Source: CAJQPP01 sp963793465 | Lineage (GTDB): Bacteria; Planctomycetota; Planctomycetia; Pirellulales; Pirellulaceae | Assembly (NCBI GenBank): GCA_963793465.1 | Contig: CAWCAJ010000001.1 | Location: 1 to 64,000, forward strand | Length of the DNA: 64,000 bases | Direction: 5' to 3' | In this document: positions 53,493 through 61,289 of the stretch, piece by piece | Layout: every line of letters begins with the position of its first letter | How positions within the stretch are numbered: the stretch's first letter is position 1 | Program-made: the position numbers and the translations under genes | The notes under the pieces: model-generated | Databases searched by the model: none | What the model saw: the letters and a program-made list of their open reading frames with translations, nothing else | What the model was told of the DNA's origin: nothing

Positions 53493-54239
53493 CTAGGTCC
53501 ATGGAATATCGTATCCCATCGCTTCCATGGATTCGCCGCACCGTTTAGCGAATTCATCCCGTTGAGCCTGGGTCCAGTATTTCCATCGCTCCGATCGGCG
53601 ATTGATGTCCTGTGCAACGTCTTTTGGTTCACCCTGGAACACCGTCGGGTGAAACCGCTTGCTCAATGGGCGGGAACATTGTTGGTCGTAGTCCAGGCCG
53701 CAAAATAGGTACGCTTTGCGTAGTTGATCTACGAATAACTCCTGTTGCTGTTGCAGCCATTCAAATCGGAAGAGGAAGACATGGTCTCTTGTGACCGCGA
53801 AATCGAACATGTCATACCTCAAGACCCAAAGCTTGCAGGCTTCGGCAAACGACAAATGTTTGAATGCCGGAAAAGACATATACGAACTCACGACTTCAAT
53901 GCCATTGCGAATGATGTAGCAAATGGCCAGCTTGGGAAACGTCTTTTTCAATCCGATTGCTGCACGCGGGTCCAGCATGGAATAAGTTGAAATCGCTTTG
54001 TATCCGTCGTCACTCCGCAAATGTTCAACGGGCCAGTTCATGTTTAGTAACAGCTGGTGATGCAAATGCCAGTAGACGGTCTCTTCGACTGGCATGCTCG
54101 AAAGGCGATTCTTGTACTCCAGGTTGTTATCCGCGGCGCGCATCAGGTCGTGGATGTAATTGCTCTCGTGGTTAAAGAGATCCACGCAGCGGTGGGCACC
54201 CAGACAATGCCTGAGCAACGTGGTTCCCGATCGCCCCAT
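53493..54239 (-). CDS. Sulfotransferase (PAPS-dependent, P-loop GRSGTT)
   Basis: Moves a sulfuryl group from PAPS to an acceptor such as a polysaccharide. The 5'-phosphosulfate-binding P-loop is GRSGTTLLRH at the very start and the 3'-phosphate region is YIIRNGIEVVSSYMSFPAFK. The first ATG (54239) gives 248 residues and removes the first beta strand. In-frame upstream codons (DCLCCWLSG) look like that strand but have no ATG before an in-frame stop, so the start is uncertain or the N-terminus is damaged. It lies inside the tRNA-Ala island and its codon usage looks more AT-rich than the surrounding chromosome. A second sulfotransferase follows on the same strand upstream. Confidence 0.8.
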   Translation of the reverse strand: MGRSGTTLLRHCLGAHRCVDLFNHESNYIHDLMRAADNNLEYKNRLSSMPVEETVYWHLHHQLLLNMNWPVEHLRSDDGYKAISTYSMLDPRAAIGLKKTFPKLAICYIIRNGIEVVSSYMSFPAFKHLSFAEACKLWVLRYDMFDFAVTRDHVFLFRFEWLQQQQELFVDQLRKAYLFCGLDYDQQCSRPLSKRFHPTVFQGEPKDVAQDINRRSERWKYWTQAQRDEFAKRCGESMEAMGYDIPWT

Positions 54240-54659
54240 TCCGCTCAGCCAGCAGCAAAGGCAATCCGGAATAGGGATGCAATTGTTGCAAGGAAACTTT
54301 CTTTGCCGAACGGGATGATTTAAAATTGCGCATCTTCACCAGCAAGACAATCACGTAATATCATTCGGTATCTGAGCGTTTCGTATCTAAACGGTTCCAA
54401 TAGGGAGCGTTTGCATGGATCCTCATTCAACCGGGTTCGGTTAATCCAAATAGACTGCCAACCTCTTTCGGTTCGACCACCCCTTATGTTCCCCGCGTTT
54501 GCCAACCCCTGCTATCACGACCCTTGGTGCCGAAAATGGGGCAGTCCACAGTTGCGAACGACCAATGGCGTTGCCGAGATTGGGTAACCCGTTGGAAGAT
54601 TCTTCGTGTCAAGATTGGGGACCAGGACCACGTGCACACTAGTAACCGTCCAATGGATT

Positions 54660-55412
54660 TTACTCGCCTTCTTTGGGTTCGCGATTAGAGGTGGGAAATT
54701 CGTAGCCAAAATACTCCATTTCGAAGTCGTAAGTGTTGCACACTAGTTCCTTCGTTGGCTCATCATAGTATTCATCCAAGCTGCGTCCTTGGGGACGAAA
54801 CCCTGTTTTCAATTGGGGCAATTTATGGTCGACCGGTACATTGATCATCTCGCAGACTTTTTGCACTCCGGCCGACAGGTTTTCGTATCTTATGAAATAA
54901 TCGACGCAAACCTCGCCTCGAATCATATATCGATCGCGGTCGAACAGTGCTCTTTTTTTTGCGACCTGAGTTTTGACCCATTCTGAAAACCGTTCTTTCA
55001 TATTGGGGGCGGCGGGAACGCCCAAAGGCCGTATTCCACGTCGTTCAAGTGCCTCAAAGAAATGGAAACCCGAGACCACTTTCTCGAACGGGTTTCTTAC
55101 CACACAGAATTTGAAGTAGTTGTCCCAAATGTTTCGTCCCACTTGACGGCGGATCTGGCTGGCGGACATGTGGTGGTACCAAGGTCGACCGAGCCAGGAA
55201 GCGCATGCCAGCTTTCTGGAAATTACGTCCCGACGGCTAAGCTTGCCGCGGTACCCTATGATTCCGGCTTTCGAGACATAAGCTTCACGCAATTCGGAGA
55301 ATTCCCAATCGCCCAGTTCCATGCAGTAAGGCTCAAAGAATGACTCGACAGATGTGCTGGCCGTCTTTGCCGTCTTTGTGTAGATGAAACTGTTGCGGTG
55401 ACTAACGAGCAT
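54660..55412 (-). CDS. Sulfotransferase, Sulfotransfer_2-like
   Basis: A 250-residue protein (268 if a GTG at 55466 is used). Near the start SFIYTKTAKTASTSVESFFE resembles the K-x-x-x-T-S PAPS-binding loop of HS2ST/chondroitin-type sulfotransferases, and FKFCVVRNPFEKVVSGFHFF is the matching 3'-phosphate-binding RNP motif. WYHHMSASQIRRQVG is a typical acceptor-side helix. Acceptors are usually carbohydrates, so with the 53493 gene it may sulfate a surface polysaccharide (inference). It lies in the tRNA-Ala island; a stretch of about 420 bp without genes separates the two sulfotransferases. Confidence 0.85.
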   Translation of the reverse strand: MLVSHRNSFIYTKTAKTASTSVESFFEPYCMELGDWEFSELREAYVSKAGIIGYRGKLSRRDVISRKLACASWLGRPWYHHMSASQIRRQVGRNIWDNYFKFCVVRNPFEKVVSGFHFFEALERRGIRPLGVPAAPNMKERFSEWVKTQVAKKRALFDRDRYMIRGEVCVDYFIRYENLSAGVQKVCEMINVPVDHKLPQLKTGFRPQGRSLDEYYDEPTKELVCNTYDFEMEYFGYEFPTSNREPKEGE

Positions 55413-55606
55413 TATTGCTATCAACAATCGAAATAAAGGGAAATATCGCCTTCGCTTGGCATTCACGTTTCCTGGGAACCGGATCGGCTCTACACGTTGT
55501 TGTAGTCAGTCAACCGATTCGCAGCTTGATGAAGATTGCCACCGATAAATCAATGCTGCCCGCACATTTTACCTTGGATCGCACCGAATATCAATTTTTG
55601 CGATAG

Positions 55607-55819
55607 CGCAATGACCATTCCGAAAGTTGGACATGTTTCCCGGACGGCAACAGTGCGTTGATGCTGGTGGCCGCCAGATTACGTCATGTGGCCGGTACAC
55701 GTAGGGGCCGGCGTCGCTACCTGGACATGGACCGATTGAAGGAACCTGAAACCAAAAACGAGGCCCAAACAATTTCCGTCGGATTGCGAGCGGACAATCA
55801 AACGGTGAGCGATACGTAA
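55607..55819 (+). pseudogene. Transposase C-terminal remnant (probable)
   Basis: An open stretch between stops reads SALMLVAARLRHVAGTRRGR, then RRYLDMDRLKEPETKNEAQT and a stop. The ALMLVxARLRHVAGTxxGxRRYLxM pattern resembles the C-terminal end of some IS transposases from memory, but I cannot name the family with certainty. It lacks any catalytic region and has no start, so it is a fragment. It lies between the second sulfotransferase and the inverted-repeat copy at 55856. Confidence 0.4.
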
Positions 55820-55855
55820 GCAAGCAACTGGCGGCTTAACGCGAGCTATTCCTAC

Positions 55856-55881
55856 GGGCTCGCTTGCCGCCTGACCAATCC
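55856..55881 (-). repeat. 26-bp inverted repeat, right copy
   Basis: Reverse complement of the 53281 copy with one mismatch; the plus strand reads gggctcgcttgccgcctgac and then ends in caatcc. Together they flank a 2.6-kb section with two sulfotransferases. Confidence 0.7.
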
Positions 55882-56180
55882 TTAAACTGCAACCTTAACC
55901 CGCGAGACCACTGATAGTTTCAACAGCAAACGGGACATCCCCAGAACCCCGGACACCTCGAATAGTCGTATCTGTCCAATCGTCTGACTGAATTCATAAC
56001 CAAAAACAGGAAACCAATATCGAACGGCTTCAAAAAAACCACTTGCCAAACTACCGGACTTCATAGTCGTCTTCGTTAACCCGGCGGCGACGGAAAATTC
56101 TGATTTCAAAAACTGGCATGCCTCGACGCTCCGGTTCAACGTTTTCTTATCCTGTTGCTGGGCTGCTTATAAATCGTCGT

Positions 56181-56954
56181 TCAATACTTTAGGCGAACAT
56201 CATCGCGCAGGTAAAATGTCAAAATGCTGTAACGGTCACCATAAGCTTCAGTGATTTCTTCGCGACCATGCCAACTGTTTCCAGTCACCGCGAACGCGTA
56301 TCCAGTATTGGGCAAGAATGGAAATTTCTTGACCCGAACATATTTGCCAGACCAAGGAGTCAGAGCCCGTTTCAACTTCGATTTCGGTTGATACAGCGAT
56401 GTACCTAGCGACAATTGCGAATCATCTTTTGGGAGGTAGAATTGCATGGTCACTATCTTCAATGGCGTATCAGGATGTGGCGTAATACGGTAGCCGGCGG
56501 TGTCGCGATACAGGCCGGGTCGTGGATATCCGACCACCCGATTCGAATCATCGCGGCGCAACTTCTGGTGTTCGTCTTGCGCTGAAACACGCGCCGTAAT
56601 TTCTGGTTCAAATTTTGCAAAGATTACGTCTTGCAATTCAGGCGAGCAAAGAATGTCGCGCACACCCGACCAAATCTGTACGGTTTCATGATCAAGTTTG
56701 GCGAACTCCTCGTCATGAAATTCCAGCATGGACCGCGTACATGTTCCGTCTGGCCGTAGCGAATCTTTGTGTTTCATCTCGTGATAAAGTGCTGGATCGG
56801 GCAAGTTTCCGATCAGGGTTTGATAAACCGACGGCGGGAAGATATTTTCCAGACGGAAATGCGCAAATGGATCCCGAATTACAACAGCTTGTTTTACGGC
56901 CTTAAGGACATGCTGCCTTGCCTGTTCAACTTCAATCACGAAACACCTTTGCAA
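56181..56954 (-). CDS. 2-oxoglutarate/Fe(II)-dependent oxygenase-like protein
   Basis: A 257-residue double-stranded beta-helix protein. The iron triad is visible: His160 and Asp162 in YRITPHPDTPLKIVTMQFYL and His229 in VTGNSWHGREEI, with Arg241 (GDRYSILTFYLR) to hold 2-oxoglutarate. The N-terminus (PFAHFRLENIFPPSVYQTLI) resembles the helical start of small prolyl-4-hydroxylase-like 2OG oxygenases. The start at 56954 is a TTG; no better ATG lies before PFAHF, so it is uncertain. It is a cargo gene of the tRNA-Ala island near the sulfotransferases, perhaps modifying a small molecule or surface glycopeptide. Substrate is unknown. Confidence 0.82.
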   Translation of the reverse strand: MQRCFVIEVEQARQHVLKAVKQAVVIRDPFAHFRLENIFPPSVYQTLIGNLPDPALYHEMKHKDSLRPDGTCTRSMLEFHDEEFAKLDHETVQIWSGVRDILCSPELQDVIFAKFEPEITARVSAQDEHQKLRRDDSNRVVGYPRPGLYRDTAGYRITPHPDTPLKIVTMQFYLPKDDSQLSLGTSLYQPKSKLKRALTPWSGKYVRVKKFPFLPNTGYAFAVTGNSWHGREEITEAYGDRYSILTFYLRDDVRLKY

Positions 56955-57070
56955 TCACTGGTTTGTGGCCGAACCCCTCAGAAGAGGATAACGACAAAGA
57001 TCACCGAGCCGGAACGGAAATCTCAACTTCAATTCTCACGCGCAAGTCCGGCTTCACGTGCATTGTTTTG

Positions 57071-57427
57071 TTATCCTGCCGTCTGTCGGCCCGTGTCACG
57101 ATGAGCGAAATATTGCTCAGCAAGATCAAAAAGCGGGTCAATTGCGTGACGATCAGTCTCGTCATCTACGATACATTGGCGTAATTTTGTGGCTTCAGGA
57201 AAAGCAATTTTCAAGAACAAACCAGGCCATGCAAAATTTTGGAACCTTGGGTCAACTTTTTTTGCAAGCCAAGAATGAAAATCGTCATTGAAGCACGTTC
57301 CACCATTTGCCAAATCGAATCCAATCAAGCACGAATGTACAGTGTCAAATGTAACCGGCCTCAAAAACATGTCAGGTGTTTGGCGCAAATGGCCAATCAG
57401 CTCTTTGGGATTCATTGATCTACCCAT
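57071..57427 (-). CDS. Small protein of unknown function (island cargo)
   Basis: About 118 residues. The start (LIGHLRQTPDMFLRPVTFDT followed by VHSCLIGFDLA) follows a pattern seen in several small bacterial proteins, an RxxPxMFL-like turn then an LxGF helix, but I cannot name a family. The rest (FNDDFHSWLAKKVDPRFQNF, LFLKIAFPEATKLRQCIVDD) looks globular. ATG at 57427 or 57415 is possible. It reads the same way as the 2OG oxygenase, 117 bp upstream of it, and belongs to the AT-richer island. Confidence 0.6.
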   Translation of the reverse strand: MGRSMNPKELIGHLRQTPDMFLRPVTFDTVHSCLIGFDLANGGTCFNDDFHSWLAKKVDPRFQNFAWPGLFLKIAFPEATKLRQCIVDDETDRHAIDPLFDLAEQYFAHRDTGRQTAG

Positions 57428-57552
57428 CAAAAGCCAAAATTTACTAGATCCTGATCCTGTTGTGTTCCCCAGAGATCCTTGTAATCGTCGATCGGCAATC
57501 CGCCAGAGATTTCAGACGGCCCGAATTTTGTATATTACTATGAATTCAGCTC

Positions 57553-57583
57553 GTAGTATAAACGTCTCTCGGCGGTATACTAC
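57553..57583 (+). promoter_or_regulatory. Possible operator: GTAGTATA ... TATACTAC
   Basis: Arms GTAGTATA (57553-57560) and TATACTAC (57576-57583) are perfect inverted copies separated by 15 bases. It lies in the region divergent from the small gene at 57427, where a regulator of the island could bind. Purely a sequence observation. Confidence 0.4.
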
Positions 57584-57586
57584 TAA

Positions 57587-57715
57587 CTCGGGGCGGTATT
57601 ATGCCCGACGCAAATCCCTCAATGTGGCGATGTGCTGACGACAGGCGATCCCAAGACCAAATTCTGCGCGGCCAAGTGTCGCTTCTATGCGAATCGGGAA
57701 AAGGCAAAGGCGTGA
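57587..57715 (+). pseudogene. Zinc-ribbon-like protein fragment
   Basis: A stop-to-stop stretch ends in CGDVLTTGDPKTKFCAAKCR followed by FYANREKAKA and a stop. The Cys pattern (C...KFCxxKCRxxxNRxK) resembles the small zinc ribbon with CR-N-R found at the ends of some regulatory or integrase-linked proteins. No start codon is present, so it is a leftover C-terminus. Confidence 0.3.
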
Positions 57716-57872
57716 ACCCTATCGAACGATTCTCCGGTTACAACATCGGTTACAACATTGAAAACGGACGATAACCCTCGATAAAATGCGATAACGCCAC
57801 CCCTTCAAAACGCGGGTGTTTTTGCTAGCAGTCCCTTCTAAAGGCACAGGAAACCCCGCCTATCTGGGATGC

Positions 57873-57960
57873 ATGGCATTCAAAAGGTCGTCGGTTCGAT
57901 CCCGATCGGGTCCATTCATTTGACACGCTGCAACGCCACATTTGATCGCGTTACCTGGGT
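57873..57960 (+). other. attR-like repeat: duplicated tRNA-Ala 3' part
   Basis: 88-bp direct repeat of 52677-52764 with four substitutions: g to a in the anticodon-arm part, c to t right after the tRNA end, and two more downstream. The tRNA portion here is only the 3' part and cannot fold into a full tRNA. It marks the right junction of the 5.2-kb island. Confidence 0.85.
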
Positions 57961-58002
57961 TTCACCCGCGCAGCGTTTTCTTGCATCTGGCTTTAACATC
58001 GG

Positions 58003-58235
58003 GTGCAACAAACGAAAAGGGGAACCCGCCTGGCAGATCCGCCATATCTGAAGCGCACGGTCCGTGGAGTCGAATACGCTGCCACCGAGATCAACGGCAG
58101 ATTCCACCATCTGGGCAGATACGATTCCCCCCCGAATCCCAACAGAAATATCAGGCCCGGCTCGCCGAGCATAAAACCAACCTGCTGCAATTGCCTCGGC
58201 AGCGGTGTTTGAACAAGGATGCCATTGCGGACTAA
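58003..58235 (+). pseudogene. Tyrosine integrase N-terminal remnant, frameshifted
   Basis: From 58003 one frame reads YLKRTVRGVEYAATEINGRF followed by HHLGRYDSP, which resembles the beta-strand DNA-binding start of planctomycete integrases (N-terminal arm, then LGxYxSPES). At a run of seven C residues near 58126-58132 the frame changes and continues as ESQQKYQARLAEHKTNLLQL up to a stop at about 58235. The catalytic domain is missing, so it is dead. It starts 43 bp beyond the right att repeat, outside the repeat pair. Confidence 0.6.
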
Positions 58236-58345
58236 TTGGAACTTGCTCGGATGCTGCTCAACGGAGTCCTCGCTCGAGACCCAATCGCCGTGGCGCTTTT
58301 GTTCCGCGAATTTTTCGGCAAGGGCCTCCAATGGATTACGCTTTT

Positions 58346-58367
58346 CCTCCGGCTGGAAAGCCGGAGG
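58346..58367 (+). repeat. REP-like hairpin CCTCCGGCT-GGAA-AGCCGGAGG
   Basis: A perfect 9-bp stem with a GGAA loop. It is in a stretch of about 350 bp without genes between the integrase remnant and the DUF4198 gene. Similar hairpins are common between planctomycete genes; possible role in mRNA ends. Confidence 0.7.
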
Positions 58368-58585
58368 TACATCCACCTTTCCAGGCGGATTCCCAGCTTT
58401 TCTTCCGGTCCACTTTTTCTATTCTCCGTCTGGAAAGGCAGTGCACCGCATCAACCCGGCTCCCGGTTGGATGATCCGATCCAATGGCTGACCGGGATGC
58501 GCACAAAGCAATCGGCGGCATGCGACTGAATCAAATGACGGGTTCATCAACGCTTTGTCATGCGGATATGATAACGTCGCGAACA

Positions 58586-59410
58586 CTACTTGATCTCGAA
58601 TGTCAGGGTTGCCCAGTTGGATTCGTAGTCCACGCCTTCCTCGTCGCTGGCAGTCATGTGGATGAGTCGCACGTACCAACGTCCCTTCTGTTCGATCTTG
58701 ATTTGCGTCACGCCATCGTCATTGGTGCGAGCCTGCACGGCTTCGATATGCTGGCCATCGTCATCGTGTCTGTGAAAACCTGCATAGCTCGCGTACACGA
58801 GTTGATTTGGGACAGCTTTGCCATGGAACATGACTTGCACGGGTAAAGTATCTCCAACGCTCAGAGAAAAAGGATTCTGCTGCGGAATAATCTCGATCGG
58901 ATAGCCAAACACCTGTCCGAAGCTTTCTGTTGTCTCAGTGCCAACCTGAAACAGGGCCTTCACGTGCTTGGAATATTTTTCCGTCACGTTCCCATCAAGC
59001 TGATCACTCTGCTGGCGTGCTTCCAGGATATCCAGAACACCGTCATGCTGCAGGTAGTTGTTGAACTTTTCCGCAGTCATCTGGAACGTTCTGGGCTTGA
59101 TCGACACACCAACGATATACGTTCCAGAGTCTGCGGTCTGGAATCGAAGCTCGTTCTGCGTTTCGGTCAAGTGCCATTGGCTCTCTTCAGGCTTCTCACT
59201 GTGCTGATTTGGACCAGTGATGCGAACATCCTGCATTCTTTCTAAGGCCACGCTGTTTTCACTTTTATCGAATGTGCCATTGATCAGCGAAACTGAGACC
59301 TTGGTCTGCGGTTGCAGATGATGGCTACCAAAAATCAGGAATGTGTCGTGCGCATTGACCTCCACGGCAGTGACAAGGACAAAAAAAGCATAAATGAGTG
59401 ACTTATTCAT
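58586..59410 (-). CDS. DUF4198 domain protein, exported
   Basis: A 274-residue protein with a signal peptide (SLIYAFFVLVTAVEVNA) directly followed by HDTFLIFGSHHLQPQTKVSV, the conserved start of DUF4198. It keeps the family features: a metal-suited HD at the mature N-terminus, NGTFDKSENSV, FGYPIEIIPQQNPFSLSVGD, HGKAVPNQLVYASYAGFHRH and ARTNDDGVTQIKIEQKGRWY. DUF4198 proteins are often linked with nickel or cobalt uptake, but no transporter is next to it, so a role in metal handling is only suggested. ATG at 59410 precedes the signal peptide. It reads away from the zinc-ribbon gene upstream. Confidence 0.87.
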   Translation of the reverse strand: MNKSLIYAFFVLVTAVEVNAHDTFLIFGSHHLQPQTKVSVSLINGTFDKSENSVALERMQDVRITGPNQHSEKPEESQWHLTETQNELRFQTADSGTYIVGVSIKPRTFQMTAEKFNNYLQHDGVLDILEARQQSDQLDGNVTEKYSKHVKALFQVGTETTESFGQVFGYPIEIIPQQNPFSLSVGDTLPVQVMFHGKAVPNQLVYASYAGFHRHDDDGQHIEAVQARTNDDGVTQIKIEQKGRWYVRLIHMTASDEEGVDYESNWATLTFEIK

Positions 59411-59490
59411 TATCGATCTCGCCTCCAGGTGAGTGTAAGGGCGGGTTCGAGTAACCAGGGGCAAGTTGGATGAAAAGGAGTTAACGGAAA

Positions 59491-59550
59491 CAGAGCCAGG
59501 TCCAGTTTTGGCTTTTACCAGTTCTGGCTTTTTTAGTTGGACCTGTCCCG
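59491..59550 (+). repeat. Imperfect palindrome with ggtccagtttt/agttggacc ends, copy 1
   Basis: The plus strand starts aggtccagttttggctttta (from 59498) and ends agttggacctgtcc (59535-59548), approximately an inverted copy of the start. It lies between the DUF4198 and zinc-ribbon genes. A shorter relative with the same aggtccagtttt start is at 60056-60096. Confidence 0.55.
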
Positions 59551-59585
59551 GTTCCTCCCGTCCCATGTCTGTCACCACCTGCGGA

Positions 59586-59903
59586 CTACATCCACCGCAT
59601 GAAAAGTCTTCGAATAAACGATATTGTCTGTCGATCTTCGAGTTTGATTCGCTCCAATTCCAAACCATGGAATTCCGGCGTGTTTGAGATGTCACCACAA
59701 ACTGGACACGCCGCTTGATCATATCCGGAGTTGTCTCGACGCGAAACAAACATTTCCTCACATACCATGCAAACGAATTCGAGCTCTTCGTTCGGCTCCC
59801 TTTCGACCTCCTGGATATTTGTCCGGCATGCCCTGCAATCGCCGTTCTCATCCAGAACCAAGTCCACGCCACAGACCGGACATTTTGTCGTTGGATGTCT
59901 CAT
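59586..59903 (-). CDS. Double zinc-ribbon protein
   Basis: A 105-residue protein with four Cys pairs: CPVCG (8-12), CRAC (23-26), CMVC (45-48) and CPVCG (66-70). The first two and last two pairs each make one zinc-ribbon. The remainder is charged (EVEREPNEELEFVC) and ends in a basic tail (FIRRLFMRWM). Such small ribbon proteins often bind nucleic acid or protein partners; no function can be named. It lies 176 bp upstream of DUF4198 on the same strand. Confidence 0.75.
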   Translation of the reverse strand: MRHPTTKCPVCGVDLVLDENGDCRACRTNIQEVEREPNEELEFVCMVCEEMFVSRRDNSGYDQAACPVCGDISNTPEFHGLELERIKLEDRQTISFIRRLFMRWM

Positions 59904-60055
59904 GAATCCTCAGTTGGCTAGAAACGTTGATACGGTGAAGCCCGGGTTCCCCTCGCTGTAACAACCGGCACGGCCAAAGCCGTATTATTGAGGAGTGAAG
60001 CTGATATGGCTAACCCGTTTTGGGGTCCTGGAGGAGAAAACAGAGGGGGAGAAAA

Positions 60056-60096
60056 CGGACAGGTCCAGTTTTAGCTTTCTTAACTGGACGCGTTCT
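60056..60096 (+). repeat. Hairpin GTCCAGTT ... AACTGGAC, copy 2
   Basis: Arms GTCCAGTT (60063-60070) and AACTGGAC (60082-60089) are perfect with an 11-base loop (ttagctttctt). It shares acaggtccagttttagcttt with relatives and with copy 1. Outer bases (aaacggacagg) resemble the ends of the IS at 22215, so this may be a family of small non-autonomous elements. Confidence 0.6.
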
Positions 60097-60324
60097 CCGT
60101 CCCGTTTCCGAGTCAATTCCCTGTCCCGTCCATTCACGGCAACCATGAGGCCCAGGGCTTGGTAGCCGCGGGCTGTCGCGGATCGTGATGGTTCGCCGTC
60201 GGGCCGCTGCTCGGTCGGCTGCCCCGGGAAATCGTTCATTCCGGCCCCCGGACCATCCCAAATTTTTACCAATTATGACATTCCGACGCCTCAATGCTTG
60301 TTTTTGCCGAGGTCCGAAAACATA

Positions 60325-61116
60325 ATGCATGGTCGATTTGCCCCGCAACCGTTCCCCGATGACAACGAGCGACGAGACCCTCCCTTGAAATCCTCCCTGA
60401 TACAATCCGGCTTGTGTATTTGTGCAGCGACCCTGCTTTCTTTGGTCATGATTGCTGACACCAACGCCTCCATCAGTTTGGTGGCGACGGTGGGCGGCCA
60501 ACCAAACAGCTCGGCGAATTATGTGACCTTCGATTCCGGTACCAATACCGGAACACAATGGTCGAACACGCTGAATGATGACTTCGTTACTGTGAACCTG
60601 CAAACCGATGCCGCCTTTGTCACCGGCTCGTCCTCAGGGGTGTACGCGGCTCCCTACTTGTCAGGAAACAATGGACTTAACTTTGGCCTTGGCAACGCCA
60701 CCGGGCCAACCACCACGCAATACTTGACCAGCGGCAGCACCAACGCCAATGCCGGGGCCGAAATCGAAATCCTGTTCAACACGGACCAGATGTATTTTGG
60801 TTTGTTATGGGGTTCGGTAGACAATTACAACACACTGAGCTTCTACGACGGGAACACCCTGGTGGGGACTATCAACGGCGGTCAGGTCAACCCCGGGGCT
60901 ACCGGGGACCAAGGGATCAACGGAACCTATTACGTCAATCTGAACTCGGACACCGCTTTCGATCGCGTGGTGATTACCAGCACCAAGTATGCCTTTGAAT
61001 TGGACAACATCGCTTACAGCCGGGATCAGTTCTTCGTGGTACCCGAACCCGCTTCGCTGTTGGTTTGGTCCATGCTGGTCGGCGCTTGCAGCTTGACCCG
61101 ACGACGTCGCAGCTAG
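60325..61116 (+). CDS. PEP-CTERM sorted secreted protein
   Basis: A 263-residue exported protein. The N-terminal signal (LIQSGLCICAATLLSLVMIA) is followed by a beta-rich Asn/Thr/Gly-rich domain (VTFDSGTNTGTQWSNTLNDD, AEIEILFNTDQMYFGLLWGS, NTLSFYDGNTLVGTINGG). The C-terminus is a clear PEP-CTERM sorting signal: VPEPASLLVWSMLVGACSL followed by basic TRRRRS. Such proteins are processed by exosortase and linked to the outer surface or exopolysaccharide. The upstream in-frame start at 60298 is less likely. No exosortase gene is in the window. Confidence 0.9.
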   Translation: MHGRFAPQPFPDDNERRDPPLKSSLIQSGLCICAATLLSLVMIADTNASISLVATVGGQPNSSANYVTFDSGTNTGTQWSNTLNDDFVTVNLQTDAAFVTGSSSGVYAAPYLSGNNGLNFGLGNATGPTTTQYLTSGSTNANAGAEIEILFNTDQMYFGLLWGSVDNYNTLSFYDGNTLVGTINGGQVNPGATGDQGINGTYYVNLNSDTAFDRVVITSTKYAFELDNIAYSRDQFFVVPEPASLLVWSMLVGACSLTRRRRS

Positions 61117-61289
61117 TGGCCTTTCAGAACTGATTTGAAGCGACTGTGAAGGATTCGCAAAGCACTGCTGGCCAGGCCAGCAGTGGAAACCGCCCCGTAT
61201 TTCCGGGAATCGAGACCTTGCCAATGACGCTTGTCGTCAACCTAACAAGTGGCCCGTCACCAACCCTATGATGGCGCGGCCGGGTTGTT

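Larger units (their letters stand above)
57428..57872 (+). other. AT-rich non-coding end of the island
   Basis: About 445 bp between the small unknown gene and the right att repeat. It holds a perfect 8-bp inverted repeat (57553-57583) and a short decayed zinc-ribbon-like fragment (57587-57715). No complete gene is visible. Confidence 0.5.

Noticed and set aside
55882..56139. 85-codon minus-strand frame downstream of the 2OG oxygenase
   Set aside because: It starts with TTG in a poor context and has no recognisable pattern; probably chance in AT-richer DNA.
57601..57774. 57-codon plus-strand frame starting with an ATG
   Set aside because: Composition is not protein-like and it overlaps a better zinc-ribbon-like fragment in another frame.
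57865..57940. Second tRNA-Ala gene
   Set aside because: Only the 3' portion is present; there is no acceptor 5' strand or D-arm, so it is an att-type duplication and not a tRNA.
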